Assembly: GCF_000204055.1 (NCBI RefSeq)
Contig: NW_006768789.1
Span: 463,858 to 527,857, forward strand
Length of the DNA stretch: 64,000 nt
Source: Melampsora larici-populina 98AG31
Lineage: Eukaryota; Basidiomycota; Pucciniomycetes; Pucciniales; Melampsoraceae
Direction of reading: 5' to 3'
Part shown: piece by piece, positions 48,701 to 59,670 of the stretch
Numbering within the stretch: position 1 is the first letter of the stretch
How the letters are laid out: each line of letters begins with the position of its first letter
Position numbers and translations under genes: made by a program
The notes under the pieces: generated by a model
Told to the model about the DNA's origin: nothing
The model's database searches: none
The model's input: only the letters and a program-made list of their open reading frames with translations

Positions 48701-50538
48701 TTGGGGTTGTCCAGATATGTTATCAACATATTTCGATCTACTGGATCTATATCACAGGCGCTTATGAAGCGTTGCAAACTTATCCGACTAGAAGTTTGTG
48801 TATAGTCGTTGAAGGTGGCAATCATTTGGGCCACCTCATCTGTAGGTTGAGATGATAGCTCAGCTGAAGTGTCCGATGATGGTTGTGGAGTGGTCTTCCT
48901 CCGAGGCTAGGGGAAAGTAGGATCAGATGAACAGTTACATAAGCAAATATTCGATGAAACCGTTTGATCTAAATGGACTGACCGATGCATCAAGAAATCG
49001 GGATGGAGAATGTGATATAGGGGGCTCTTGAGTGGGCTTTTCGACCTCCTCAGGCATTGTGCGGCTATTTGACTTATCAGGTGCCAGGACCACAGATTCT
49101 TCCAATGATTCTTCAGCTCGAAACAACGAGGATGTCGATCCTAATTGGAATTCCGAGGGTTCAACTGCATCACGTAGAATATGAGAGTAGAACGGCTTCT
49201 TTCGGCACTTTGAGAACAACGATGTTGGTATGGGAGAATCTGTCAGTCTACATGTATCATGAAAGTTTCGCTGGGAACGCTTATGAAAACCGCCTACCTC
49301 GAGATCACGCTTTTTTGCGCCATTAGAGCCGGAGTTGATGTCGACAAATGGTGAAGCTGCTCGCGAACTGGGAAGTCCTCGAGAAGGAGGTCGTTTAGGA
49401 GTTGATGAATCATGGCTGGGCGGAGGTAGAGGGGGTTGACCGCTAGAACCATTAGATCGAGTTCCAAAGATGTTGATGCCGGAAGGCTTCTTCGAAAGTG
49501 TCTTATGCAAGGTATCCGAGACATGCACAGTGGGTTTTGCCAGGATGGCCTGTCCTGGGCTTCTTGGAGATCGTTCCGAAATCCGAGTGTTAGATTTGGA
49601 TAGAGTAAGTGACCGAGGGGAAGGATTGGACAAGGGAACATTGGCAGGTGGAGAAGGCGAAGGAACATGTTCAATGTTTGTGGGAGACCGAGGAGTGGGT
49701 ACTGTGTGTTCGTTTGCGTCCACAGAATCTGATCCCGAGGGTGTTCGCAAATGAAGAGGATTCACTCGTGAGTTTTTTCCCTTTGAATGTGGTGACTGAA
49801 GTAAAAAAATCGGAAGACTAGCGTCGGGGACAGGTGTAACTTTGTTATTGTTGATGTTTGATCCTTTATCTTGCGTTGGTAGGACTTCTTCGTCTTCCGA
49901 ATCGGATGTCTCATTTCGGATACGTTTATGCTGACGTGAATGACGCTTCTGTGAAATAGGATAATCTTCAAAGATGATTCGCCTTCGTTTTGGGCTAGTT
50001 GACCTGGTGAGGACTCCTGAAGTTCGACGCTACAAACGATGAGAGACATGTCAGATGGAGTGTGTAAACAGAATGCAAAGATAACCAGATATACTTTTCC
50101 AATTGATGATCGAGTCTTTCGTGCGGCCTTGGAATCCATCCATGCTTTAACAAGTGCTTCACCCGCATTCTCCTTGGGTTCCCAGGATGGGTCCCATGGT
50201 TCGTTCGTGTCGGGATTGACACCTGCCCATTTTATTAAGTATTTCTTCCTGGTTTCTTCAAGAATCTCGATAGCATCCCAGTCAATCTGAGATTCTGATG
50301 AGGGAATCACGACTTCCTCTTCTGGCGATGCTGGAAGCGAGTAGGAGAGATCTATGGTGTGACGTAGAGATCCAGAGCGTCGTTTTCCGACCACCTGGGA
50401 TGACACACCACTTGAGGTTCCTTTGCTGAGCTGCGAGGAAGGCTTTGAGTTTGATCGATTAGGTTTTGAATTTGATTGACGATGCCTTGAGTTTGATCTT
50501 GACCTTGGAGTTTGCTTTGATGTTGAAGCAGTAGCCAT
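45792..50538 (-). CDS. Large chromodomain and coiled-coil protein
   Basis: Six exons (50538-50095, 50029-48983, 48906-48690, 48601-48413, 48334-46119, 46046-45792) give 1455 residues in consistent phase. After a Ser/Lys/Arg-rich N-terminus comes a chromodomain at about 86-135 (IDWDAIEILEETRKKYLIKWAG then PWDPSWEPKENAGEALVKAW). Its aromatic cage positions (W/Y/W) look present, so methyl-lysine binding on histones is plausible. Next come a basic nuclear-localisation-like block (SPKRRRI, RHKRIRN region), a long Pro/Ser-rich linker, a compact domain of about 130 residues (LQRFISACDIDPVDRNMLITYL, GKEYIGFELQQE), a 101-residue in-frame tandem duplication, and a coiled coil of about 250 residues (KVEELEEKLSKQEKHTK, ANLESKNETLKEELSLLAQ). 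The C-terminus is Arg/Ser-rich. Likely a heterochromatin or chromatin-complex scaffold. I know no named orthologue. Confidence 0.75.
47595..48200 (-). repeat. In-frame 303-bp tandem duplication within the chromodomain gene
   Basis: Two adjacent units of 101 codons, 48200-47898 and 47897-47595. Both contain SPAKNA, QLEATTSVSA, PGPSDD, HRLSIDSDFL, TTERC and IASPAEP blocks. Substitutions between units show it is not brand-new. Confidence 0.88.
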
Positions 50539-51081
50539 CTAATCTGAAGTGATCAATCGATTGGATGAATGAGATTGATGAGGATGAGTAGCTTCAAGTT
50601 CAACTGTGAATGTTGAGTTGGTGACTTTGAGGATATCCAAATTAAAATTTACATACACTTTAAAGTTTACAGAACACCACATTGATATGTAAAATACACA
50701 ATTTATCACGCGTCTGTACACATGTCACAGACAAGGGTCACCGTACTTGACAGGCACCCGGCTAAAAAAGCACGGTGCAGTCTGCAGTCAGCAAACATGA
50801 GGGACATGGTATTTAGAAATGCAAACTTTCAGTTGATTCTATTGCTTTTGCTGGACTTGTGCCTTTCAGTATCTCTGTGGCATCTTACCTTTCATAAAGT
50901 ACCAAACTAACTGATCCCTATGTGATAAAGACTGGATACAAATCTGCATATTAATGCTCAAGAACGCACTGATATATGATATATATATATTGGTACAAAG
51001 GGTCTTATGTAGGCATGTTGATACAAAATACATCATAGACTGACTCAAAAACAAAATCTAAAAGCAAAGGAGACCAACGTA
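50539..51081. other. Intergenic
   Basis: Upstream of the chromodomain gene and downstream of the next minus-strand gene. Contains an (AT)n-like stretch near 50975-50990. No gene recognised. Confidence 0.45.
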
Positions 51082-52401
51082 TCAAACCCTCTTGATCCGC
51101 TTGAACACTGGGGATCCATCAATGCTCGTTTTATCTTCTTCACGACTTCTGGCTTGCTTTTTCTGACCGGAAAGCTCGCTTCTTGTGGGAACAGTCCTCA
51201 GCCAATACTTTTTTTCAAGCTGGACGGCAGGACTCTCACTACGGCGGGAATCCTCCGTTGGAAAGCTAAAAACATCCTCATACTCCATCATTTGACCGGC
51301 CTTGTTCATGATTGAGGGGGGTGTATCAGAAACGGTCGTAGGGGATTCCTCGGCCAAGTCTAGTTTCGTCTCCATTGGGCTTAGCTCGTTGAGAAAGATA
51401 GGCTTGCTCAGATTCTTTGGCTCTTGTTGTTCTGGATCATGATTGGTCCTTTCATCTTCAAAACTGCGTCCTACCGAGTGAGTCTGAATAGAAGTCACTG
51501 GTGTCGAAGACTGGTCTGAGCTCGATTGAGGTGAAACTGTGCTGGACTCGTTAAAAGTGAGCCAAGATTGAGTTCCAAGATCGCGTGCAAGCTTCCAGAG
51601 TTCAACTTGTTCAAGGTAGGAATTTGAGCATTTTGCCGTCTCCAGGTGAATTTGGTGAGAAAGATTGAGGAGTGAACAGCTTTCGTTGAGAATCTGAGCA
51701 GCGGGCATTCGACAAGCCAATTCGAATTGAGGGGCGCTGCCGTCGGGCGAAGAGCCAAGGGAAAGGGAACCATCCAAAGCGGGTATATGAGCTGAGGATC
51801 CCATAAGCGATGAACCTTGAGAACTCTCCGAGTGCGGTGCTGCAATCGGCCGTGGAAGAGGACGCCCGCTTTGCCAAAATTTTGCTTGGATGTATCGACT
51901 CCACTGAAGTTGAAAAAAAGCACCAAAGAAACCACAAAGGCGTGAGCGTTTGATTTCGCGGGAGATAAAAGGGGGAACAGCAACGAAATAACAGATGCTT
52001 TCATGTCTTACCTGCTCAACTGCTTCAGGAGTATGTGTGGCGTGGCTCATTACAAGCCGTGCTCCTTCTCGAGTTTCCAAACAGTTATCCAGTCCGGCAG
52101 CCAGCTTGAGGATCTCCTTGTCTGAACTAGGAGGATATGGGATGATGTATTCAAGAGTTGTGGGGCATTCGAGCCTTTTTTTAATACCGGAATCAGAGAA
52201 ACCTTTGATGAGTTGGTCTGTGATTCCTGAATGTGGTATAAGGAAAAAATCGTTGGTATGTGATCTGAGGAGACCCAGAAGGTGGAATGAAAAAGATGAA
52301 GACGTACTTGATTGACTTTGTTCAACTTGATCAAGCTCAGAGTGAGTCGAATCTCTTGGTGCAGAAAAGTCGGCAGCATCAGAGGTAAAAGTGTTCGACA
52401 T
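51082..52401 (-). CDS. Unrecognised nuclear-type protein, Ser/Pro/Gln-rich
   Basis: I do not recognise it. Preferred model: two exons, 52401-52012 and 51903-51082, 403 residues. The 108-bp intron is a multiple of three and has no in-frame stop, so it could be retained to give 439 residues. The strong GTAAGA donor and the TTTTTTTCAACTTCAG acceptor favour splicing. Residues 40-140 look folded (LLGLLRSHTNDFFLIPHSG, ECPTTLEYIIPYPPSSD, KEILKLAAGLDNCLETREG), continued after the splice by QWSRYIQAKFWQSGRPLPRP. The rest is disordered, with acidic and Ser-rich stretches and a basic C-terminal tail (SPVFKRIKRV) that could be a nuclear localisation signal. Confidence 0.65.
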   Translation of the reverse strand: MSNTFTSDAADFSAPRDSTHSELDQVEQSQSSTSSSFSFHLLGLLRSHTNDFFLIPHSGITDQLIKGFSDSGIKKRLECPTTLEYIIPYPPSSDKEILKLAAGLDNCLETREGARLVMSHATHTPEAVEQVRHESICYFVAVPPFISREIKRSRLCGFFGAFFQLQWSRYIQAKFWQSGRPLPRPIAAPHSESSQGSSLMGSSAHIPALDGSLSLGSSPDGSAPQFELACRMPAAQILNESCSLLNLSHQIHLETAKCSNSYLEQVELWKLARDLGTQSWLTFNESSTVSPQSSSDQSSTPVTSIQTHSVGRSFEDERTNHDPEQQEPKNLSKPIFLNELSPMETKLDLAEESPTTVSDTPPSIMNKAGQMMEYEDVFSFPTEDSRRSESPAVQLEKKYWLRTVPTRSELSGQKKQARSREEDKTSIDGSPVFKRIKRV

Positions 52402-53423
52402 GGTAGTAAATTGATAGATTTCTCAAATTAGATTAAATTCTCTTTCTTCAATGCGAGATGGTATTTATGGTATAAGATCAGACGTCGCTGGAATAGAGCT
52501 GCGTGTTTCGATGAAGGTGAATTGTCGGCAGCTTTTTCTAGATAGTGGGTACATATATATTGCAATTTATCATTTTGACACTTTACTTCGATGAAATCAA
52601 ATCGTTGACCGTACCTGAATCTGAGCTTGGTGTCAGCAAACATCGCAAACAGCGTTTGGAATTGAATTCACTGGTGGGACCTGATCAGGAACACTGTCGC
52701 GACCTTTCCACATGATCAGACGTTTGAGGTAGCTCTCTGTGTCCCTTGGGACAACGAGTTTTTTTGCTTGTTAAGGAACAGAAACCTCTTTATGAATCAA
52801 ATCATTCATGTTGAGTCTCGTTGACCTCATCTGCTTTGGCCATCACTCTTGTCAATTTGTAACCTTGGAATGATGAAAGTTCTCATTGCTGGACGATGCT
52901 CTATGACCTACATAAATCTATCGTTCATCGTTCAGCAGGGCAAAGGGCAGCCGTTCTGTGGTCGTTTTCTTTCGCCTCCATGAAGAGATGCGTTCTAAGA
53001 CTAGGGAGTGATTGTGGATGGAAATTGATACTTTACCGGTCTCAAAACTTCAGGCTCAACGCGGCACTCAAGTCAATTGGCAACGCACTAATTCACATCT
53101 TGAGATGTATAGGACAATACTCGGAAGCAACTAAATGAGATTGTATTCCCTTATGAGCCAACTAATTCCTCAACTCTTCTTGACTCACGCAGGCACATTT
53201 TTTTCAGCAGATTTGACAAACAAGAGTAAACAAGTCGTTTATTATTAGATTAATGTCCTCAAACGTATTCACAAACTTAGACAGACACAGAATGTCATGA
53301 TAAATAAAGATGTTAATCATGGTTTGAAAAGATGAAAACGAAAAGAAAATTGAATAATGAAAAGCAATTGATAGAGAATAACTATGATCTAATTCAACTC
53401 AGAAAAAAATGTTCTTGATGATC
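52402..53423. other. Intergenic
   Basis: Between two minus-strand genes. Small open frames on the plus strand have no support. Nothing recognised. Confidence 0.45.
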
Positions 53424-55186
53424 TTATGACGATTCTGCATCCTCCCTTTGTCTCTTCTTCCTTTTAGCCTCATTGAATAAATTCATTAAATTGCATACAC
53501 CAGGTACACCAGCTTCTTCAATATCATCAGATGGATCCCAAGTCGTTTCAGCCAACCGTTTAACAAACGCAGTAGGTCTTCGACAGCTATTTTCTATATC
53601 ATCCTTTCCAAACATGTCATCATCTCTAGTCCTAGGTCTCGAGCCTGATATTCTACGTCTCACTAGTGCGCTCAATTCGCCAGCTGTTAGTGATGAGTCT
53701 GCACTTTGCTTGCTCGAGCTCGGTTTAACATTTGAAGAACTGATGGGTTGAATTGGCTCATCATCACTTGAACAGTATTCTTCTTCATCGGCATCACTTT
53801 CCTCCTCTTCGCTGGTAGAATACATTTCTTCTTCTTCTTCTTCCTCCTCTTCTTCGTCCGGATCATCCTCTAGCGCGCCTTTTTCCTCTGCCGCGAATTC
53901 CGCTTCGTTTTGGACTTCCTCCTCCTCATTGTTATTTGATTGGATAGCCTCGGCTCCTGCAGTCTCTTCGAGCACAGTAAGAATTGGAGTACAAGTTGTT
54001 TCATATGTCTTGATCACTTCACCCACGAGTAAATCATGCGGGAAGTCACAATAAGCTGCTTCGGCAAGATTGCCGAGTTCGTCTTTTACATTCGTGAGTT
54101 GTTCTCTAAGACGTGTGACGTCCGATTGACTTTGTTCTAGAGCAGCCTGGAGCTTGAGTATTTCTGCTGCTTGAGTTGCGGAAGCTGACTCTTGGGGTGC
54201 TTGTGGTCGATACCGAGCAAGGCAGATGGTAGAAGATTTGGGATCAGGTGAGCGAGGCATGGATGAAGAAGAATGTGATGTGGAGGGTGCTGGAACTGAT
54301 GATGGTGCAACGGTCGGAGGGCGAGAGAAGATTCTTTTAGCAGCCGGATCGTACGGGTTGATAACTGGGTTAACGGCTAATGTACGGGTTGGAGCGAGAG
54401 TAGAGAGATATCTGCGCTTTTGTGGTAAGCAGCTTGATAGTGGTGGAATTTGAGGATGTTGTGAGCTGGCAGAAGAAGGGCGAGAGAAGAGTAGTGGTGC
54501 CAGTTTAAGATGTTGCTTGGAATCACGAGGAGAGCTTGACAGGTCGCTAGATGGGTCGGTTGGATAGCTATTTTTGTGTGGCGAAGTCAGGATATCTTGT
54601 ACCTCAGATTCCATATCTGAAGAGAGTGGATCTGATTTGTAAGGGATAGAAGAATGTAAGATCAGATTCAGAATGATCATATATGTATTGTATGGAGTAG
54701 GAAATAATGATGCGACGAAAAGAAGACAAACCGGTCGTAGCAGCTTGATCCGAAGAGAAAGGGAGCGAGTAAAGGCATTCTGAAAGGTGATATTGAGCTT
54801 GAGCCTCAGTACCGGTGAAACCGCAGTGGGTGTTGAGGCAGCTGTTTGTACGTTAAAGGATGAACAATCAGTAAGGGTCAGCCAATGGTTTCAGAGAAAG
54901 AAAAAAGTATGTAAGAAACTACTGACCGAAAGTGTTTGCATGAGCGTGAATGGTGAGCCGCATTGAAAGGGAGATATGAAGCAACGCAGGCTAATTTGAA
55001 GTTGTTTGTTTTTCGCAAAGACAAAGAGAAAATCAGAATCGTTGTAATTGAAGAAAGATATCAATGGAACCTACGGGGTCTAGGGCATCTCACAAACACG
55101 GAACGAGAGGATGACTGCTTGGGTGGTTCTTGGCCTTCATCAGTCTTGAGTAGGCGATGACGGTGAGGAGGTTTCATTGGTGACAT
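53424..55186 (-). CDS. Unrecognised acidic nuclear-type protein with Cys/His-rich N-terminus
   Basis: Not recognised. Four exons (55186-55075, 54990-54927, 54841-54732, 54616-53424) join in phase to 492 residues. Exons 2-3 create a Cys/His cluster (AAHHSRSCKHFRCLNTHC, then HLSECLY) that might bind zinc. This emerges only after splicing, which supports the model. Then come a Ser/Pro-rich stretch, a coiled coil near residues 240-280 (ILKLQAALEQSQSDVTRLREQL), a very acidic tract (EEEEEEEEEEMYSTSEEEESDADEEE) encoded by a CTT/CTC repeat, and a basic C-terminus (NEAKRKKRQRED). Composition suggests a chromatin- or nucleolus-associated factor, by inference only. Confidence 0.65.
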
Positions 55187-57263
55187 CTTTAAAAACGTGT
55201 AAAGTAGCAAAAAATATGGTCAAATGGTGGTGGTAAAACAGAACGATTTGCTATAGGGTTTTTTTCTTATGAAGGAAATATAGATTCCAATCGGTCATAT
55301 ATATATGTATGATCTAGACCTCTTCTGTCCCCTTGTTGGTCTTGACTGCTTACTCTTGGGATGTGAAGTTCCCCTGCATCGATGAAGCGTGAGATGAGAC
55401 TGATCTGAAAGGGAAAGAGGCAGAGTAGTGGTGGAGGGAATATCATATGTGGTGTGTAACCTAGGGTACTCAAAGCAAATTACGTAGGGCCATGCACGCG
55501 AACACGGTCCACGGTCCACCACGCATTTACCTTGAAACTTTCGACCAACCAGCGTCGTCGATCGCGTCAAGTATTTACGCGTTGTCTGTACGCATACACG
55601 CATCCGCGCACGTGGGAAGAAACACACGTGTAACATCTTTCTCAACATCCTTTCAACATCCCATCGAATTTACTCAGCCAAGGTCTGTCGGTACATACCA
55701 CCGTTGGTGCACTGGTGAACCCGTTTCTCAGGATGACAGGATGAGCACGCAAAAATAAAACGCGCCCAAAAATCCCCAAAAGCATGTCAGTATTTTGCTC
55801 CAGTGGTGCCACAGCAGGCAAGAAGGTGTAGTATGCTGTTCAGACAGCAGCTTTGCCTCCATTTGTGGCCGCTACAAAGCTACAAAGCAACATGTGTATG
55901 ATGTTCCTTCATTTATTTGTTTACGCATGTATGTCTACATCACACATGATGTGTGTCTAACTCAAAAAACTTGCTCAATGCTGACACCTGACATTCAACA
56001 AGTTGAACCTGCATGAAGACTTTGCCAAGTTAGAGGTCAAGTGGAGAATTTTACATTCCCTAAATTTTATGGCCATAATGTTGTATGGTACAACTGAATA
56101 AATAAAAATCCCTTGGTGGCATAATCACCATTGACAGATTTTGCACTCTTGCCTAGTTCATTTGCCCAGAGTTGAGGAAAGTGCTGATGTGAAAGTCCAA
56201 GGCTTCACATTCATCCACCATCAAACCCATATATTCCAAAAAATGAATATGTCAGTGTTGTTCTTTGGTGTGTGTTGTATGCTACAGGTGTTGACCACTT
56301 ACAACAAAAGGATGGTCATAAAAGTGTCCTGTTGGTGTAAATTTTTTGTAATTCTGTTGACTTTTGGAAAGCTGTTCTGTGGTGACAAGTCTAGAAACTT
56401 TAGAAACTTGGAGCTTGACTCCCGCCAGTGGTGGCAGTGCATGTGTGCAACATGAAATTGGCTTTGTATCTGGCTTATAAGTCAACAATCTGGACCTGCC
56501 ATAATATAAAATGATGCTCTGAGATATGCAGTCAATCATAAATTGAACAATGGATTTGTAAGTAGGATAAATCAAGTGAGGATCAATACAAAGATGTTGG
56601 ACAGAAGTACAATAAGACTTATTGCTTGTAAGTCATGCTACAACAGACCCATGGGTATTTGTAATGTCAGTCTGAAGTCATTCCAATGCTCATTGGGGAA
56701 TTGAAGTAGGTCCTCCTCAAGACTTGCTGATCAGGCCAATCTTCTATCCAGTGCTCATTGTACTCAAGTCAATCTGGAGGTGATGAAAGTTGAAAATTTG
56801 TGGGTGGGTCCTTTCAACAGATTGGTGAGGCATATGTATATATACTGAATTTTTGGATCATCACCCATTGAGACCTATCAAGACATAGGGATCTGATTCA
56901 TAACTCAATGATTCTGAAACTATTCAACTGCCATCAAAGTTTCAACATTATCAATTCCATATCACTTCATAAACCAGATCTGGATGTTTGAAATAGATTA
57001 ATCAACAAATTGTCATGTGACAACCATAGAATTTCAGGTTTCCATACATGTGATATCTGAAATTTATCAGAGTTGTATAGCCATATCAATTTGTTAGATC
57101 TTGGTGTTTTAGATCAGAGTTGTATAGCCATATCAATTTGTTAGATCTTGGTGTTTTAGATCTCACTCATTCTATTGATATAGCAGGATATTGTACCCCA
57201 GAAAGGTGTTCTTGTAGAAAAACTTCACCCTACTTTTGAGCGACCACAAATGAATTAAAATCA
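55187..57263. other. Intergenic
   Basis: Separates the compact minus-strand block from the repeat-rich right part. The frame at about 56141-56455 and its antisense are not protein-like. The only structure seen is the 47-bp tandem duplication just before the next gene. Confidence 0.4.
57071..57164. repeat. Tandem duplication, 47-bp unit
   Basis: AGTTGTATAGCCATATCAAT and its continuation to TTTTAGATC occur twice in a row, at 57071 and 57118. They are identical over 45 bp plus four bases upstream. It lies 100-190 bp before the start of the secreted 694-residue protein, so it is in its promoter or leader. Confidence 0.92.
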
Positions 57264-59670
57264 ATGATTGGCTTTATCCAATTATATTATCTCAGTCTTC
57301 CATTATTGGTTATGGGGATGAAGGGACTTCAAATGGACACAAGCTTTGACCTCAACAAAATTCCAATGGATGAGGACCTGAGTGATATCAATGCTTCAAA
57401 GACCAGTCAATCATCTTTTAGACCTTATAGAAAAGTTACAAGAGTAGACAAAAGTCAACTCAATTCCAACAAAGACTCACCACATAATCATCAATTCAGA
57501 GATCAAGAATCAATGTCAACAAATCAAGGTCAGCACTCACTCTACAGTTCACAGGTAAAGTCAAACCTCCAGCATCCTTACACTGTCAATCCAACTCTCA
57601 CAAGACCAGATATCCCAACCCCAGTCAGATTGAGTAAGTCAAATGCAAGAGTATGGTCGGAAGATTTGTTGAGTAGTCTCAATCACCCCCGAGATTCACT
57701 TCAATCGCCAAAGGATCCAAAATCAAGTCATAATTTGGATGATGTTTCAACAAACATGCAAATTTATAACGCCAGGAAGACATCAATACAACCATTGTTT
57801 GGAACTTCGGAAGAGAAACCTTTGCTTGCAGTTATTATTGAGAGTGATCAAAATGCTTATGAGGGAAGACATACAGGTGAATTCCTTTTGGATCTGAGTG
57901 TGGATAAACCACCCTGTTCACTCCCAGGTATAACTTTTGGAGACACATCTTCAATCAATCGAGGATTAAAAAGGAAGAATCTGATCGACCATGATGAGAG
58001 AGAAGTTTCTCAAACTGATATAGATAAATGCAATGGTCAATCAGCCGTCTTGCACGATCAAGAACAGATCATCACAGGTTCAACTAACAAAAAATCAAAC
58101 AATTTGAATGAGGATTACAAAGGCGCAAGGAACAAATATTTCAAACCGAATTCAAACCTCTTTCTAAAGCGTATCCCCTTACATGATCTGGGTTTGTTGG
58201 ACTTTCATTCAGACGAATCAAATTATCGCTCATCTATGTCAATTATCCCAGAGGACATTGCGTTCAGTAAGAGACTTGATCAACCCATCAAATCTACTCA
58301 TCATTCCATGAAAAGTTCAGTTGAGCAAAGGCAGAGGTTGTTACCTATTGAAGATCAATTCATTTCGATTTATGCGAATCAATCTAGGCACCATCAGAAG
58401 ATTTTTCAGTATATACGTTCGTTTTGTAATTGGATTGAAGATGATTCGAATGATAATTTTCAAGGTCATAGACTTCTCAGCCTTAATTATAGTAAGTTTT
58501 ATAAACTCCCCTGAATATGAAAATGTGGTATGTAAAAGACAAGCTGAGAAAATATATGGGTGATCTAGATTGGCGTTGGTATTCCTTGAGTCATCTATAT
58601 TTATTTCCATGTTATGATAGTCATCCAAAGAAATTTAAACCTTTGAGAACTAAATTTGATGACAGTATATATGACATTTGGGATGCATATGACAGACTTC
58701 GTTGGGTCAGACAAGTTCGATCAAGCTATAAAAGTAAGTAAAGGTCACGTATAATGACTTCTCTGAAAGTTAAACTGACCATGACTTGAATAATATCAAG
58801 TTCCAACTTCTAGACAAAAGTTATGTGAAGCAATTATGTGGGGAGGATATATTCTCTTCCAATCGAACAAATCTCCTAAAAATATTACTCGTGCAATAGA
58901 AAGATTTACTAAAGCATGGCGTCAAATTCATACTCCAATGGTTGATATTGGACATTTTCCTCTAATTTACATTGCCAACTGTATGCGCGATATGGCAGCA
59001 TTGACAGAAGAAACTTGGAGGGCTAGTGATAAAATCCGAAAAACATTCAACAATATTTACTTGGAAAGAGACGATAGTCATAGCGGAAAAGATGTATGGA
59101 AGATTCTGACTCCTTTGATGAGTGCTCAAGACCAAAAAAAAATGAGTTGGGGTAAATAAAACATTCATCGAACTCATATCGTCCATGCATTGATGCTCAT
59201 TTGTGACTCCTTTGTTCAATTTGGTCAATAGATCAACACGAGAAAAGGGCAAGATTATTGATAGAAGCCATTGAAAAACCTCAACACTTCACATCTCAGA
59301 TCACATCATGGGGATTTAGACCTGATCAAGCTCTGGCTTTATGGAATGTGGGTACAGAAATGAAAAATTTACAAAAACAACAACAGATGATTATGGATCA
59401 AATTTATGAGGGAATGAACCCAAAACTTAGCATGAATCATTCAGTGGAGATCAGTAAAGGTAATGTGTCACTTTATCTTGAAAATGCTCTTTACTTCCAG
59501 ATTTCAAATGGACCTAAAACTAATTTTGGCTCTGATATGATATATACAAATTTCTAGAGATCCATCAAAGACAATTCTCAAACAAGATTCATTTGTTGAG
59601 TTCTATAGCTGGTCACCTCATATTGGATTTTTTTGAGAATGGAAGTTTCTTGAGAAACTTGCAACTATAA
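57264..59670 (+). CDS. Unrecognised secreted protein, 694 residues
   Basis: No family recognised. Five exons (57264-58491, 58569-58733, 58801-59151, 59232-59459, 59558-59670) fit in phase, every intron being phase 1. The N-terminus is a probable signal peptide (MIGFIQLYYLSLPLLVMGMKG). Residues 25-330 are Asn/Ser/Gln-rich and look disordered. The C-terminal half is Trp/Tyr-rich and mostly helical (WRWYSLSHLYLFPCYDS, SIYDIWDAYDRLRWVRQV, IMWGGYILFQSNKSPKNITRA, FPLIYIANCMRDMAALTEE, GFRPDQALALWNVGTEMKNL). Splice choice is supported by continuous protein-like sequence across all four junctions. The all-phase-1 intron layout resembles the SP-repeat-RING genes, but no sequence similarity or RING is present. 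Candidate effector by inference. Confidence 0.68.
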
